Positions 11,444 through 24,800 are shown, numbered from the stretch's first letter. The stretch is 64,000 nucleotides of DNA from Grammothele lineata (GCA_002150815.3 NDFF03000129.1:108856-172855), one strand, 5' to 3'. Made by a program: numbers and translations. The notes: a model not told the origin generated them from the sequence alone.

Positions 11444-14400
11444 CTATGACGAGGAGAGGATGGCCCAAGGCTGGTCAACCGTACTCATCGGCTGATCCCA
11501 CTTCCAGCTGTCCGACGCGTTGAAAAACGCGGACTCGCCTCCGTCGATCGCGTGCCAGAGCTCCTGGGGTATTGAGTCCTCGCCAGGCTCGCTCTTCGGG
11601 TCCACAATCTTCGCCGTGTCAGCTGCGGTTGAAGCTGGAGCGTGACCCTCAGTTTCCGAGGCAGATCCTGGACTAGGACCGACTGACGACGGTGCCTGCA
11701 CCAGCTCCGGAGTGGCAGCCTTGGATCCCGTGTCAGCATCCGGTAGCTCGTACGATGTGAAGTCGAAGAAGTCCGCGGGGTCGACCGTAGACGCGCCAAG
11801 CTTCGGCGATGTGGAACCAAGGGTAAAGCCGTCGCCGAGGCTGGATGCGAGCGCATCGTTGTCCGTGGGGTACGCTTGCAGGATATCGTCTAGCTCGCGC
11901 GCAATAGTCTGCAAGCTGTTGGCGTCCCGACCGTCGCCCTCGTTCATCTGGCTGAGCCAGGTCGTCATCTGGTCGAAAAACTTGACAGCGTCATCGTCAG
12001 TCTTGACACTGTCTGCGTCAACTTGCGGCTTCGACATCTGGTCGCTCGGCATGTCGTCCCACTCCGTCTTGATCTTCTTCGCAGCGGGTGCCGCGGCGGC
12101 GCTAGTAGGGACCGAAACGTCGTCTTCTCGGGGACGTTTTGTGCCCGAGGAGGAATCTGGAGTGGGTGCGCTAGCCGCAGGTGTAGCTGGGGCTGCAGGT
12201 GTGGCTGGCGCCTTGGGATCCGATGGACCAGCTGATGGGGAAGCAGCCGCGGGCGCGATGTTCTTCGTCGACGGTTTCCTGGGCTTGGCCGGAGCTCTGG
12301 CCTTCGCCTGAGCAGCCTTCACCTTCGGCGTCTGCGGCGTCTGCGGTGAGTTGACGTGCGGCGTTGGGGCAGAGGAACCCTCCGCGGCGGGCTTCGGCGT
12401 CGGCTTCTTCTGAATGGGCGTGCCAGCGGCGAAGGGCGGGGAGGTAGCACTAGGTGTACGTGCAGATGGCGCTGGGGGCGAGGATGCCGAAGGAGTGGGA
12501 TGAGAATGGGCGGGTTGAGGAGCGGACGTGGCGGATAGGTGCTGTTGTGGCGGCACGGAAGGAATATGACTTGATGGGGGAGCACCGTTCATTCCTCCTG
12601 GTCCGCCAGGACCCTGGCTTGGGCCCGGAACCGGCCCACGTACAGCACCACCAGGGAGATAGCCGTTCAACCAAGCCTTGAACATGAAGTTCGCTTGTTG
12701 AACCTGGTTGATCATCTGCTTAACCCATTCCAGCGGCATGAGGTATTTCGGCGGCCCCTGCCCAGCAAGCAGCTCGCGCTGCTGTTGGACGGCATTGATC
12801 TAGAAGGCGTCGTAAATAAATATGTTTGGAACTCGCAAAACAAAACACACCATGAGCAGCAACTTCTTGATCACGTCTTCCTTCATGCATACTGCAAAAT
12901 GAGGCAGGTTACGGTCGAGATCGACGACGAGGCGATGGAGGTTCTCGAAGCTGGCGTTGTACTCCAAACGCTGTGCGTCAGGAATCTGGATCGGCTGGTT
13001 CGTAGACGGCAGATGATCTTTTCGAAGAGTTAGTATGCAGGCAAGGTGATACGCCGTAGAGACTTACTCTTGTTCTCCTCCCGCAAGCGCTTCACCATCT
13101 CAATGGCGGTCTGCGTCTGAAGGGCTGTCGGGCGACTGGGCATAGAGTTCATCGGTCCCCTCGGCTGGTTGGCACCCAGTTGCGCCTGCTGAGGCTGGCC
13201 GTTCACAGCGTGCTGAGCGCCGCCGGGAATCTGGTGCTGGGCGTGCGATTGCGGCTGCGGCCGCGGGCTCACCCCGAGAGGAGTACCGCCGCCGTTCGGC
13301 ATACCGAGTCCACCTTGCTGCACGTTGGCCATCGGATTGACCTGACCATTGATGCCAGGCTGCGGATGCGCCATTCCGTTCATAGAATTCGAGACGCTGC
13401 GTTGACCCGGAGCCATGCCGCCCTGTGGCAGGTTTTGCTGGATGTTCTTGACGAAGTTGGTCTGCTGGTCGAGCGTCGCCTTCAGCTGGTCACGGTAACG
13501 ATCGACAATCTGGATAATGTGCGTCCCGATGCCGCGCTGCTGCATCTCCGGTACAGAAAGGTTCGCGCATTGCACAATCTCGTTCATCAGCTTGGGATCT
13601 TTGATGTCGGCCAACGTCTGAGGTCCCTGGGGACGGTTCTGGGAATGAACGCCATTCTCGAGATTGGCATTTGCCATCTGCTTCGCTGCTTGCTGCTGCA
13701 TGATGAGTCGCCTATGGTTCATGAGCTGACGCAGGTATTGTTGGTCGAAGTCCGCAAGAAACTCTGTGTAAATGCGCTCGAGGTGCAGAGCGAGCGCCGG
13801 ACCCGCCCGTCCAGGTTCCGTCTCGGTCCCGGGGAAGTGCACCCAGCCCAACCGCGCACCAATCACAGGCCACAAATCCTTCTGAGACACCTGTTTGCGT
13901 GGTCATATGTTAAAAAGATGGGGACAGCGATCTCCGTTATGGCGAACTCACCATCTTGTAGGAACCCGCGCTGAGGACTTCACAGTGCAACCGATACAGG
14001 TCGATGTCGCGGCCTTCGAAGTTGAGCACACTCCTGTCCTTGGGAGCATGCTTCGGGAGCCACTGTTCGTAGTACGCCTTATCAAAGGCCTCACGAGGAA
14101 GAGGTTGCAACTGGATACTGCCGGCGAGTTGGGGTTGGCCTACTTGCCTGCCTGTAAATGCCATGCCGTTGGCGGCGAGCGGGTTTTGCATAACGCCCTG
14201 AGACGGCTGAGGGGCGTTATGTGGGCCGGCGCCAACATTGTGGACTTGCAATGGCGTTGCGGCCGAGTGCTGCACGTGCTGGTTCGACTGCGGGGTAACC
14301 ATCTGGGGGGGAAGTTGGGGCGTGCTGATCTGCGGCGCCTGCGGACCCATACGAACGCCAGGCGGGATGGGGCGAGGACTGTTGAAACCCGGCGAAACTG

Positions 14401-15841
14401 ACGAAGGTTGCATCCATCCTGCTGGGGATGGATTCTGCGCGGCAACGCGTTGAGGTGGTACAGGAGATGTAGCCATCCCTTTGCTATACAAGAGGCTTAG
14501 CATTATATTTTCCCAAGACAAAGCTGTTGACTCACAAGTTCCCCGGAACGGCGAGGTTTGCTTGACTGGGTGTCACACCGCGGGCCAGCAGCATGATTTT
14601 TGCTAACATCGCCCGCCGGATTTCAACCTCCTTCTGCACCTTGCTAATCTCCGCTGCGAGCAGCTCGGACCCAAGAGGACCATTCTGCTGAGCTTGGAGC
14701 GTCTTGAGCCGTCCCTCTGCCTCTTGGATACCGTTGCGCAGCGACTGAGCTTTCTCCTGCATCTCGGCAAGGTTCGGCCTTCGAGTTTGAGCGGCGCCAT
14801 GTAGCTGACTTTGCATCGACGCGTCGTGCAGGTTGTGCTGAGGCATCAATTGACGAAGCTGATTTTGCTGCATATTGGTAGGCATGCCGGGCTGCATCGA
14901 CGACGCATTATTGATCGGGCCGCCAGGGAAGATGCCAGGGGGTAGCTGAGGCGCGTTCATGCCTTGATGCTGCTGAAGGGGAGCCTGAGGCTGAGTGTGT
15001 TGCTGCTGAACGTGCTGCGATTGCTGGAACTGTCGTTGTAGAAGGGACATGGGGTTGTTGCCAGCGACGTTCTGGCTTTCCTGGTTCTGCTGCAGCATCA
15101 GGTTGAGTTGCCGGTTGAACTGGCCGCCTTGGTTCTGAGCGAACATCTGGTTCTGGCGCAGCGCTTGCATCTGCATGTAGTTAGGATTCGAAGGGGCACC
15201 GCCCATGTGGGATTGGGAGTTGGGGATTGCTTGGGAAGGGTCGTGTGGGAAAGACGCGTTGCCGTTGGCCCCAAGCGGGGGCATGCCAAACTGCATTTGC
15301 TGCCGTTGGGGCATGGCCTGTTGCTGTTGGCGAGCCCGAAGATACTCGATCATCTAGAGGGGGAAGATGAGTTGAAGTGAGCGCAGATTACGGGGGCGAG
15401 AGGCGCGAAGTAAGGCAGGTTGATGACATAATCAGACGGGCGTGAGTAAATACTTGAATGAGATTAAGGCGGTGGAGAGAGCGATGAAGAAACGGACGGA
15501 CGTCCCACCAAGCCAGAAAAGCGCGTAAAGAATGGACTAAATGCGTAACATGGACAGCAAGGGCATGTACGAGCAACGAACGAGGCGCGATGGCGACTGA
15601 AAAGGGGGACATGACGCACCTGCTGGTTCATCTGGGTGCCATTGCCATTGCCCTGCTGCGCCCCGAAACCACCAAGCTGCTGCTGCGCTCGTTGTTGCTG
15701 TTGTTGCTGTTGCTGCTGCTGAAGATGCCAGACACGAGCGTCCATAGACATATTGGGCATACCGCCCTGAGAGCCGGGTTGTGGGAGTGACTGCGGAAGG
15801 CCACCAGGCTGGCCGGTGACGACGTAATTATTGGGCATCAT
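11444..15841 (-). CDS. SWI1: SWI/SNF chromatin-remodelling subunit with ARID domain (SWI1-like)
   Basis: The gene starts at MMPNNYVVTGQ (15841), where a Q tract near residue 40 is encoded by CTG/TTG repeats. A 265-nt first intron (15618-15354) precedes a long Gln/Met/Asn-rich exon. The next exons carry an ARID/BRIGHT DNA-binding domain at roughly residues 485-590: EQWLPKHAPKD, then NFEGRDIDLYRLHCEVLSAG, then continuing after an intron with SQKDLWPVIGARLGWV and LADFDQQYLRQLMNHRR. Downstream are RLEYNASFENLHRLVVDLDR and a long Pro/Ala/Ser-rich tail with a nuclear-localisation-like PAAKKIKTEWDD. The stop is at 11444-11446. The predicted length is about 1,300 residues. Q-rich N-terminus plus ARID is the architecture of fungal Swi1, the targeting subunit of SWI/SNF. 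It could be called an ARID1 homologue; confidence in the family is high. Confidence 0.88.
15660..15725 (-). repeat. CAG/CAA glutamine-coding microsatellite
   Basis: On the minus strand this is a run of CAG and CAA codons, interrupted by CGA and GCG, that encodes about 14 glutamines in the first exon of the SWI1-like gene. Such tracts commonly vary in length between strains. Confidence 0.8.
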
Positions 15842-18800
15842 GATGGCTGAAAGAGGCGGAGGAGGGCGGAGGACGCGATGGGTCGTGGATGGGACGGAAA
15901 GGGAGGTCGGAGGGGGAGCGGGCGGAGGGTCGGAAGATGGCCCTGTGCGGGTGCGTGGGCCGAGGAGCCGCACGGGGCGGCGGGGAGGGGAAGGGAAGGA
16001 GCTGACGCGAGGGCGTGCAGAGGACTCGCCGGGCGGACGGACGGATGAAGGGGCGGAGGGAGGGGCGGACGAGGGCGGACGACGAGGAGGATGGTGGTGG
16101 GAGGGAAGAGCGGTCGGGGGCAACGTGAGTTCGGCGAAGCCCTGAATAACGGTATACACGCTCAAACACAAATCTGTGGCGGACCCAACAAGCGCCCCGT
16201 GGCCCCCGCCCCTCTCCCTCCTGTCCGCCGTCTCTCTAGCAAACCGCCTACAAAACCATCTCGTATTCAAGCGGTGATGCCGTTCGTTCCGTGCGAGTCA
16301 AATCCGCCCATGTTTATGCGCGCCCCTACCCGTCTCGCCTGGCAAGAGATGGGGTGACACTCTGTGACGCGCTTGTGACAGTAAGATGTGACTGCCCATA
16401 TGCGGCATGCAGGACAGACGCCGGGGGCGCACGGGACAGACGCCAGCGCGTCGGAGGACGGTGCATTCACCGCTACGGCGGCGCTCAGACGTTGGATAGA
16501 CGCGCCCGCTCAGCCCCGCGGTGGGCCGTGGCACTGGCGGTGGCCTCCTCAGCCCTCCGCTACCGCCCTGCTCGACGCCTGTCTGGCCTCTCTTTGGATG
16601 GTTTGTGGCCGAAAACCGCCCCTGCGCGCCACGCCCGGTCCACTCCCCTCCCAGCCTGTGTCCTCCGCCGCCTCGCTCCCTTCGCAGGCTCTCGCGCACT
16701 ATCTACTATCGGCCAGGACATCTGACCTGCGACGTTGCCGCGTCTCCTGCTTCCTGGCCACGGACATGCGACTGGTCCCGCATGTCTCTTGCCTGCAGGC
16801 CGCGGCTGCCCGGTGCGGATGTCATCTCACTCGCCAGCACTCGCCCGGCGTTAGCTCGGTCTGCGCGGCCGGTGCCCGCCCGTTCCTCCTTCGTTCGCCT
16901 GCCAGCCTTCTGTCCAGACGCTGTTCTCCCCGCACGACACCCTACTTCGGCTTACGAGATCCATCGTACGAACGCCGCCGTCTCCCGACGGCGGTCGACA
17001 ACAGGCGAGCGGCGAGCAAGGGCATTGTGGTCACAAACCACAGCGGAGGCCGGTGTAGTTGCATGATGTCGGGCTGTGCCGGAATCGGCGGAACGCACGA
17101 AGAAGACTTGCAGAGAATGTAGATGTCCTCGCGAATCGCGATGGGCGCCATTGTCGGGTCATTCTCGACTGGCTGGTCAACATTACAAGAGCCTACATTG
17201 CTGGAAGTATACGATACCGCTAGCTATATGCTGACCCCGCGGGCTCCCGAGGGTTGCCAGGACGAGCGGTCGCAAAGTTGGGTGGATATAGACTTGCCTG
17301 ACCAGGAGCTGAAACTTGCGCGGGACGCCCGTAGTCGGGCGTACGAGGAGGCCAGCGCAGGAAGGTGGACTCGAAAGTAACGGTCTCGGAACGAACCGTG
17401 TCAAAGTAGACTCGTGTCCTGCGAGGCGAGAGCACTGATGATGGTCCGAGTCGGGATGAAGGAGTGACTGTCACAGCCGCAGAGCTACTCTACCGCCGGC
17501 AACCATCCCCGATCGAAATCGGATGGCGACTATGACGTATGTTCTTCCCGCCCCATGTAGTCGCTCACCGGCCAAGCAGTTTATTTATGCCTTCCCTGCC
17601 GCGGCACGCTTCTCGCCTAGCTATCTTGTTCGATGCCTCGACATCAGTCAATTCGAACTTCAATTTCACGCAAAATAGCCCTCCCTATTCTCCCTCAGCC
17701 TCCAGCTCCACCGTGCCTTAGCGCGACTCATTAGCGCACGAGCGCCCAACGTTAACCCTAAGTACAGCTTTCCAAGGCCTCGAAGTCATCGAGCCCTTTG
17801 GTGTGACTACTCTTTCTCAGAAAAGCATTCTACGCCGCCCATGCAGGGACTTCGAGCGCAACCGATCCCGCCCGCCGTCCAGGTCCTCGACAGTCGGTTG
17901 CGTCTGCCCAAACCCGCCCGCCGCATGTACCGGTAGCTAGGGACGCTGTCCCTGTCAAATCCCGTTGCTCTTCCCTCCACACTGTCTCGAAATTCACGCC
18001 GGCGTCCAAATCGGCGCCTTCGTTCTCATGTCGCTAACTGCGCGCTCGAAGCCGTCTCCTCCATCATAGCCCTTGTCTAGCTGCGTCTCGGCCCCTCTGT
18101 AACCGCCTATATCTAGAAGTCCTACTAGTCTGTTCCGACATTCTCATCACTTCCCACCCTATTTGAGAATACAGACTACTCCGCCGCAAGACGCATCTTT
18201 CAAAAGACGGAAAAGCTACGTGTACATATGTACGCTGGGCCCTACTAAGTGTGATGGCTCCTGAAGTCCTTGTCGAAGCGCAGAGAAATTGTAAGCGGCC
18301 GCTCTCCCAGTGAAAAGAGATCATTGGTGATCCATATAGAGAAGCCTCCCTGGCATGTCGAACGTGCATAACGTATGGGCAGGTTGTCTGCCTTCTGGAT
18401 ATTGGACTCCCGGGTCGCGGCCCTGACTTCCGCCCATGTCACAGAACGCACGCCACAACGGTCACTGGGAGTTACCACTCCGTCCTACAGCGTCCTACAG
18501 CGCTCCGGCGATCAGACTCGAGTGGCTTGAGTGCTACCACACGGTTCCCGCCGAGTCGCCATCGAGGCAGCGTGCCTCATCTCGCTTCTCCACTAGCCGA
18601 TCGTACTGGTGCCCCGAGTCCGCTGGATCTGTCGTCTGAATGTTTGAATGCTGTTGCCTCCATTAACGCCTCTCCTCTCAACCCGATCCCCCGAGGCAAC
18701 CGCGATGACGTACGCCATCCACCGCTCGGGGACGAGAAGCCCGAACGAAGCGTTGAGCCGAAGTCTGTCCGCCGCGATCAGCTGAACGCGGCTACAGTCC

Positions 18801-19285
18801 AGCGGAGGCATTCGCAGAGGCGGGGTGAGAGGTATGAGAACTCGAGTAGCGAGGGAGGCGGCGGCGGTGTATATTTGTACATTCTCCTGGAACACGATTA
18901 GAACCTACTTATACAGGTACACGTAGTGAGGTATATACACCGTGCGAAGCGAGCACGTAGGGACTCCAAATCAACAACGAACGGGGAGCAGAAGGCAGAC
19001 CAGTCAAGGTAGGACACATGGACGTACGAGGAAGGACTGGGTGTGGCAATAATAGATCGAGTCGCGGAGCAAAAGGAGAACGTTCAGGTGGGCTAGCAAT
19101 CCCGTCCTGTAAGTCTTCTAAGAGGAAACCAGCAAGCCGGCAGAGGGCTTGGGCAGGGTGGTGGATGGTTAAGGGTGGCGATACAGGGAGGGGGTTGGAT
19201 AGATCTACAGTGCAGAGATGGTCATGGCCCGATGGGCGGAAGTCGTAAAGGCAGAAAGGCACGGGACAGACATGTGTGGGCAGAA
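15842..19285. other. long gene-free stretch upstream of the SWI1-like gene
   Basis: There are 3.4 kb with no recognisable protein. The first about 430 bases are very G-rich on the plus strand (C/T-rich on the minus strand) and look like the SWI1 5' leader or promoter. Several ORFs of 60-244 codons exist on both strands (for example 16388-17122 plus), but none has recognisable domains and they overlap in antisense, as expected in GC-rich DNA. A small duplicated CGTCCTACAG unit lies near 18481-18500. The stretch may hold a long 5' leader, a non-coding RNA or an unknown gene. Confidence 0.5.
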
Positions 19286-20905
19286 CTACAAGAGATCCTG
19301 CTCTTCTGACCTACGTGTAGAACCTTGCTCATCAGGCTTGATGATGAGTGCGGGCCCTGCCTCGAGAATGACGTCCTCGTCGCTGTCCTCGTCGGTTCCG
19401 AGATCGCTCTCGTCGTCGGAGAAGGTGATCAGCGGCGCCGTCTTGCCCTTCCCAGGCGCAACACGCGGCCCCTCGGCGAGGATGGGGTCGCCGTCCGCTT
19501 CGTCGGCCTCCGCCGCTTCCGCCTCCGCTTCGACGTCCGCAACGGTCGCCACTTGGCGGCGGAAATAATAGCGCAGGCCGACGGGGATCATCACCCCGAC
19601 GACGACGGCGGAGAGGCCAAGGAAATTTTTCCACGAGATGAGGTGGAAATCCTCTGGGGACGTCATGTCGTCGAGGCTGCCGCCGATGGTGGTGTGGATG
19701 ACGGTGACGCCGAAAATGCCGAGGAACGTGCTGATCCAGAACGGGATGATGCCGATGCCGACATGCGGGCAGAGGACGTTGACGACCCAATGAGGGGGGA
19801 AGGGGGCGATGCGGAGGACGATGAGGAAGGAGATCGTGTCGTCCTTATGCGCACGGAGCTTGTCCGCCCAGACGTCAAGTTTCGCTTTCCACTTGGGCAT
19901 GGTGAGGAGTGCGGGCCCAAGGGCAGCGCTGATGAGGTAGCATAGCGTCGCCCCTGTTGCGACACATGCGCACGCAAGAGGTAGTGCTCTTGGGACGCCC
20001 CAGACCGCTCCGCCGAGGATTGACAAGTACATCGACCCTGGCAGCGAGAACGCTTGTAGGCTGTTAGGAGGGAAAAGATGATGTCAGCAACAGTGTAGGC
20101 GCCAGGCTGAGAATAAATGGGAACTTGAACTCGGAGCGTCAAAGACATGGCGCCACGTTTCGGACCAGGGTTTTTCGCTCTTGGAACGGAGCAACCCCAT
20201 CGGCGAAACTCGGTTTTGTGGAAGCAAGACAAAAGGACATCACTGAGTGGACATCCACGGCATAAAGGAAAACACTTGGACGGCTCGTCCACATGCTCGA
20301 GAGAAGCACTTGCGTATTCAGGGAACAGGCACTCTAGCGAGCGAAAGTTTGCTACTCGACGGGTGCGGGACATGCGCGGCGGCGGAGAAAGACATACAGA
20401 AATATGTACGCACAAGAAGTATGTGATCACATAACAGATCACAATACGGTATGGGTAGATGTCGCGGTACTTCTTCAGCAGGACATTGAGTGCTTGAAGC
20501 TCTGCAAAGCTTTTGGGGATCTTGAGCATTGGACGGTCCTCCCTGAAGGCGAGCCGGTGAGATGAGACGGTTCCGGACAGCCGAGCCGGCTAGAACTCAC
20601 TCTTCGAGCGTCGGCAAGGCCAGCCAAAGAGTCCCACCAAGCACTATTGTACTGACGGTGAAGATGACGGCCATCTTGAGAGTGGCGTTCCATAGCAGTT
20701 TGCGTGAGGACGGTTGCGAAGGTCCAGTGGCTCCATAGCTAGGCTCGGAGGAATGGTGTGAAAGGAGCGAGGTGCGGGAGTCGGGCGAAGGAGCATCATA
20801 GACAGTAGCCATAGAGTAAGCGGACCTGTCGTCAGGGACAGTCGAATTGTTGTCTGAGAAGGGGGCACGAGGATGGTGAGATGAGCTGGGGAGCGTCGAG
20901 CTCAT
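19286..20905 (-). CDS. TMEM41-like VTT-domain membrane protein
   Basis: The gene starts at MSSTLPSSSHHP (20905) in a good ATG context (CCACC before ATG). Exon 1 has a Ser/Pro-rich cytosolic segment and a membrane helix (MAVIFTVSTIVLGGTLWLALP). Exon 2 (EELQ-like region FAELQALNVLLKKYRDIYPYRIV) precedes an intron of about 350 nt ending at 20061. Exon 3 begins LQAFSLPGSMYLSILGGAVWG, the VTT/SNARE-associated (DedA-like) signature of TMEM41, followed by further helices, VLRIAPFPPHWVVN and IHTTIGGSLDDM. The tail is acidic (SDDESDLGTDEDSDED). TMEM41B family members are ER lipid scramblases needed for autophagy, so this protein is inferred to act in the ER membrane. The stop is 19286-19288. Confidence 0.88.
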
Positions 20906-21330
20906 GGTGGGGTCGAATGGGCGGGTGAGATGAGGGGCGGCGGACGCGGAGAGCTGCTCCAGAGTGGCTGTGGGCCGCCGTCCGTGGCGCCCGACTGGCG
21001 TCCGTCGGCCGGCAGCAGTCCGCACGTGATCCAGCCCGTCAGCTCAGCTGAGCGTCGGCGCCGACGTGCATCTGCGAGCTTTTCGGAGTTGCTTCTAACT
21101 GCCAAAGTACTTATTTCGATGCCTTTGGGCGATCCACGTTGGGTTACCGAGCCTCAAAACACTACGGCGATTTGAGAGACGGTTTCGTGCTCACTGAGAA
21201 CGTGGGCCGTCTACTTACTATATGGGAATCTGAGTGGCGGATACAACAATATTTGCCTTATTCTGAGATCGCACGCGTCAAAGTGCGGACATCCAGCCGA
21301 TAAGGCAACTTCTTCCTACCGTGCCATGTG
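20906..21330. other. intergenic upstream of TMEM41-like gene
   Basis: These 425 bases carry the promoter of the minus-strand TMEM41-like gene. GC content falls in the distal half. I see no recognised gene, RNA or repeat. Confidence 0.5.
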
Positions 21331-21681
21331 TCAAAGTTCGAGCGTCGAGTTGTCAACGAGCTTGAGCTGTAATAGTTGTAGACTTCTATGAACGTGGTAC
21401 ATGCTGGCGGAGTAGTGAAAAGCGAGGGCCGCAATCTGAACGGAGAACCCGGCATCGGCGTCTGAGGCACGCGGTACAAAGCAAGGACTGAAAAGGAGAG
21501 CAGCCAAGGCTGAGAAGAAGAATATACGGGCGATGGGGAAGCTGGGGGCGGCGATACAGAGGCCGTCGGGACCGCCGCTATAAGCGCCCACTGGAGACGG
21601 GTCCGAGCGGTGGCTGCCTGCGTCGGTCGACGGATGCAGCGCGGCGGCGGGAGCGTCGTGTGTCTGGAACGTGGGCGGCAT
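21331..21681 (-). CDS. hypothetical small protein with one possible membrane helix
   Basis: A 116-codon ORF runs on the minus strand, divergent from the Zn2Cys6 gene, with 200 bp between starts. It begins MPPTFQTHDAPAAALHP, contains a hydrophobic stretch (IARIFFFSALAALLFSPCF) that could be a single membrane segment, and ends VDNSTLEL. I do not recognise it. The upstream sequence is also open in frame for about 24 codons before a stop, so a longer first exon is possible. It may equally be a chance ORF in promoter DNA. Confidence 0.25.
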   Translation of the reverse strand: MPPTFQTHDAPAAALHPSTDAGSHRSDPSPVGAYSGGPDGLCIAAPSFPIARIFFFSALAALLFSPCFVPRASDADAGFSVQIAALAFHYSASMYHVHRSLQLLQLKLVDNSTLEL

Positions 21682-21881
21682 GGTGCACCCGCCTGCCGAC
21701 GCGGTCGCTATCGCTGCGGGGACGGGCGTGGTGGGGGCGGGAGAAGGCGCGGGAGCTGTAAGGGACTGAGACTATAGAGGGCATGTGAGACGCTGGAAGG
21801 CGCGTCTTACAAGGGAGCGGGCGCTGACAACATCGTTGATAATCTCCTCCTCGTCGTCCCCGACGGCCACCTCGCTAGGCC

Positions 21882-24800
21882 ATGACACACCTCCTACCGC
21901 CCCACGCCGACCTCAACCTCGCCCACTCCTCCCTCCAAACTGCACTCCAGATTGATCCCCACCAGCACCCGCCGCCCACGCCCCAGCAGCAGTCCCAGCC
22001 GCCGCCCACGCCAGGCTCACAGGGTCCATCCAGAAAACGGAGAAAGGGAAACGACAACAGCGATGAACCTCCGCACCCAGCCGAGCCACGACGCCTGAGG
22101 CGTTCGCATGAAGCGTGCGCCCGTTGCAGGAGCAAGAAAATCAAGGCAAGTCCCGTCGGGCGACACCGACGGCAAATCCCCCGTTTGACCATCCGAGTTC
22201 GCTAACGTCCGGTTCTCTCCCGTCCTCCTCCTCCTCCCCGCCCGCCCTCCTCCCGTCCCATCCGCCCGCAGTGCGACTCCAAGCACCCCCGCTGCACCGC
22301 CTGTGCCACTGCAGGCACCCCTTGCCAGCAGGAGGATCGCCATCGCCAGGCCCTCACCCCCCGCGGCCACACCGAGCGCATCGAGCGCCAGATTCTCCAG
22401 TGCGAAGCCCTCCTCAAGCGGCACAACCCCGGCTTCGATCTCAACGACCTCGACGCCATCCTCGCGCGTGAGGGCATTGAAATCGACACCAGCGACAATG
22501 TCGTCTCCTCTACGTTCCAGTTTGCACCCAACTCTCCCCAGTCTGCCACCGGTCGCGGCTTCCCTCTCCGCACAGATGGACCGCCCATGGGTGGTTCTCC
22601 TCCCAGGGGATACCCCTACCCCGTCCCTCCTCCTGGACAGCCTATGATGCATCCTTACCCCGGTCCCATACCCATGCCTTATCCGCCCTATCCGCCTCCG
22701 CCACACATGCAGATGCAAGGACCGCCGCCGCCTGGGTACGATCCGCGCGCCATGGCCCCGCCGTTCCAACACTCTCTGCCTCCTCCTGGTATGCCGCCGA
22801 GGCCTTCTTCGCCTCACGAGATCCGCGGTCAAGATCCGTACTCTTACGATATGTCTAGCACTCAGGTGAGTGTCTCACTTCTTATTCGTTCATCCTGCTC
22901 TCGGCCTGCTACATCACCAAACTCCGCGTGCATTCACCGGAGAAGACCCATTGTTGTATGCGGACTATAAGCTGACTCGTTGTCCAGGCTCTTGCGAAGA
23001 CTTTCGGCGTTGCGAGCGCTATCATGAGCGATGTGACTATCCCCCCAACGGACAAGGAAGATCTTGCAGTTGGTTCTAGTGGTCTCACTTCTGGCCGTGA
23101 CCGCGATATTGGAGAGGGCCAACACCCTCGAGACTCTGCGAAATGGGTCTCAGCTCACATGCGCCGGAATAGCGTATGCTCTGCCCCTCCGGGTTCAAGT
23201 CCTACGTCCCCGACGGCTACCACCTCTACGATCCCCGTCTTCTTGCCAAAGTCACGCGACACTGTTCGCCAAGTTGTTGACGCGTACTTCACTCGTCTCA
23301 ACTTCCACCGGCCTGTTCTTCTGCGCAAGGATTTCGAGCAGACGCTTGAAGCGCTCTACGAGAACCAAGCGCTCCCTCATGACCCTGGCTTCGTCTGCTG
23401 CGCGTACCTCGTGTTCGCCTTAGGAACCCTCAGCGAACTCAATCACCGCGTGAGCAAGCTCGAGAGCGGCGGCCAGACTGCTGCATCTCTCGGTCCTAGT
23501 ATGAAGACTCTGATGCCCTCAGATTGGCCCGAGCATGAAGAGTTCTTCCAGCTTGCGCTCTCCGTGAAACCTGATCTCAGAGTCACGGTGTCGAGTCTGC
23601 AGGCGTTGACACTCCTTCAATGGTATCTTTACACCGAGGTCAGTCATTTTATCTCCTCAGCTGGCCGGGAACAACTGTGCTGACTCGCCTGTAGCGACAA
23701 GGACGCACTCTCTGGCGTTTAGTCGGAAGCATGGTCCGGCTCGCTATCGAATTAGGTCTTCACCATGATCCTACGTCTCAGGACAACGTTTTCTCCGAGG
23801 ACGAGTGTCAACTCCGCATTCGTCTCTGGGCTATCGTTCTCATGCACGACCGAGGAACTTCCATATTGTTGGGCCGCCCACTTGCGATCGCGCCGTCTGA
23901 TTCCAACACGCCTCGTCCCGCCCGTGGCAAGGGGGTCGAGATCTCCGAGCACTTCGTTCTGAGCGCCCCTATAGCCGAAATTCAAGCGGATATCATCAAC
24001 TCTCTGTATGCTCCTACTAGGCAGACGGCAGACGCGATCATGCGCCATGCTAGCAGAATTATTCGAAGCATGGTCGTTTTCCGGAAACAGTTGCCTGATC
24101 ACTACAAGTGGTTCTTCAGCGGTACAGAAGAGTGGTCCATCGATAAGCGCACCAAGCTAGTGGCGGACATTACAGAGGACGAGGGGTTAACCCTACTGAA
24201 GATCGGAATTACCAAGGTGCTGCTGCTTCGTGCTCTATTCAGCTCCAAAGAGCTCGAGTATCAACAGAGGCACCGTGCGCTCGTCGATGGTAAGTAAAAT
24301 GTCTCTTATACGCGATGCGGTTACTCAGGCGACCATTATTGTAGCTATCGTTACCTCACATAATATCATCGTGGTTCACAATCAGCTTATCCGGTTCCCG
24401 GATATTGCTTTCTATGTGTCGCCCATCCCCCTTCACATCGCCGCTATGGTGATCCTCTACGGTCATATGTCGCGTTGCGAGCGTATCCCTCATCAGGTTG
24501 CCCTGGAGGACGTCTGGATGGCACTCGACATGCTCCCTTCTTTCCGTTGGCGCTGGGAGCGAAAGGATCTCAAGCCCGGCCACCCGCTCATTGCGAAGCT
24601 GGCCGAGAAAGTCCTGGATGTCAACCTTCACCAAGTTGCGCCAACTGGTCCGCCGATGCTCCTCTCCGAGCAAGACTGGGACAGCGAGATCACCACCAGC
24701 AGCATTCTCTCCCCCAAGCCTGGCGCGATGCACCCCCCTAGCCAGCAGCCCACGACGCCTAAGATAGGTCCCGCTCACGGCAACCACACTCCTGGGCCGC

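Noticed and set aside
13180..13974. 264-codon plus-strand ORF opposite the ARID gene
   Set aside because: Antisense shadow of a Q/N/P-rich coding exon. The ARID domain lies on the other strand.
16388..17122. 244-codon plus-strand ORF upstream of the SWI1-like gene
   Set aside because: GC-rich DNA gives overlapping long ORFs in two frames here. No domain or plausible splice continuation was seen.
19325..19945. 206-codon plus-strand ORF opposite the TMEM41-like gene
   Set aside because: Antisense of a well-supported membrane-protein exon.
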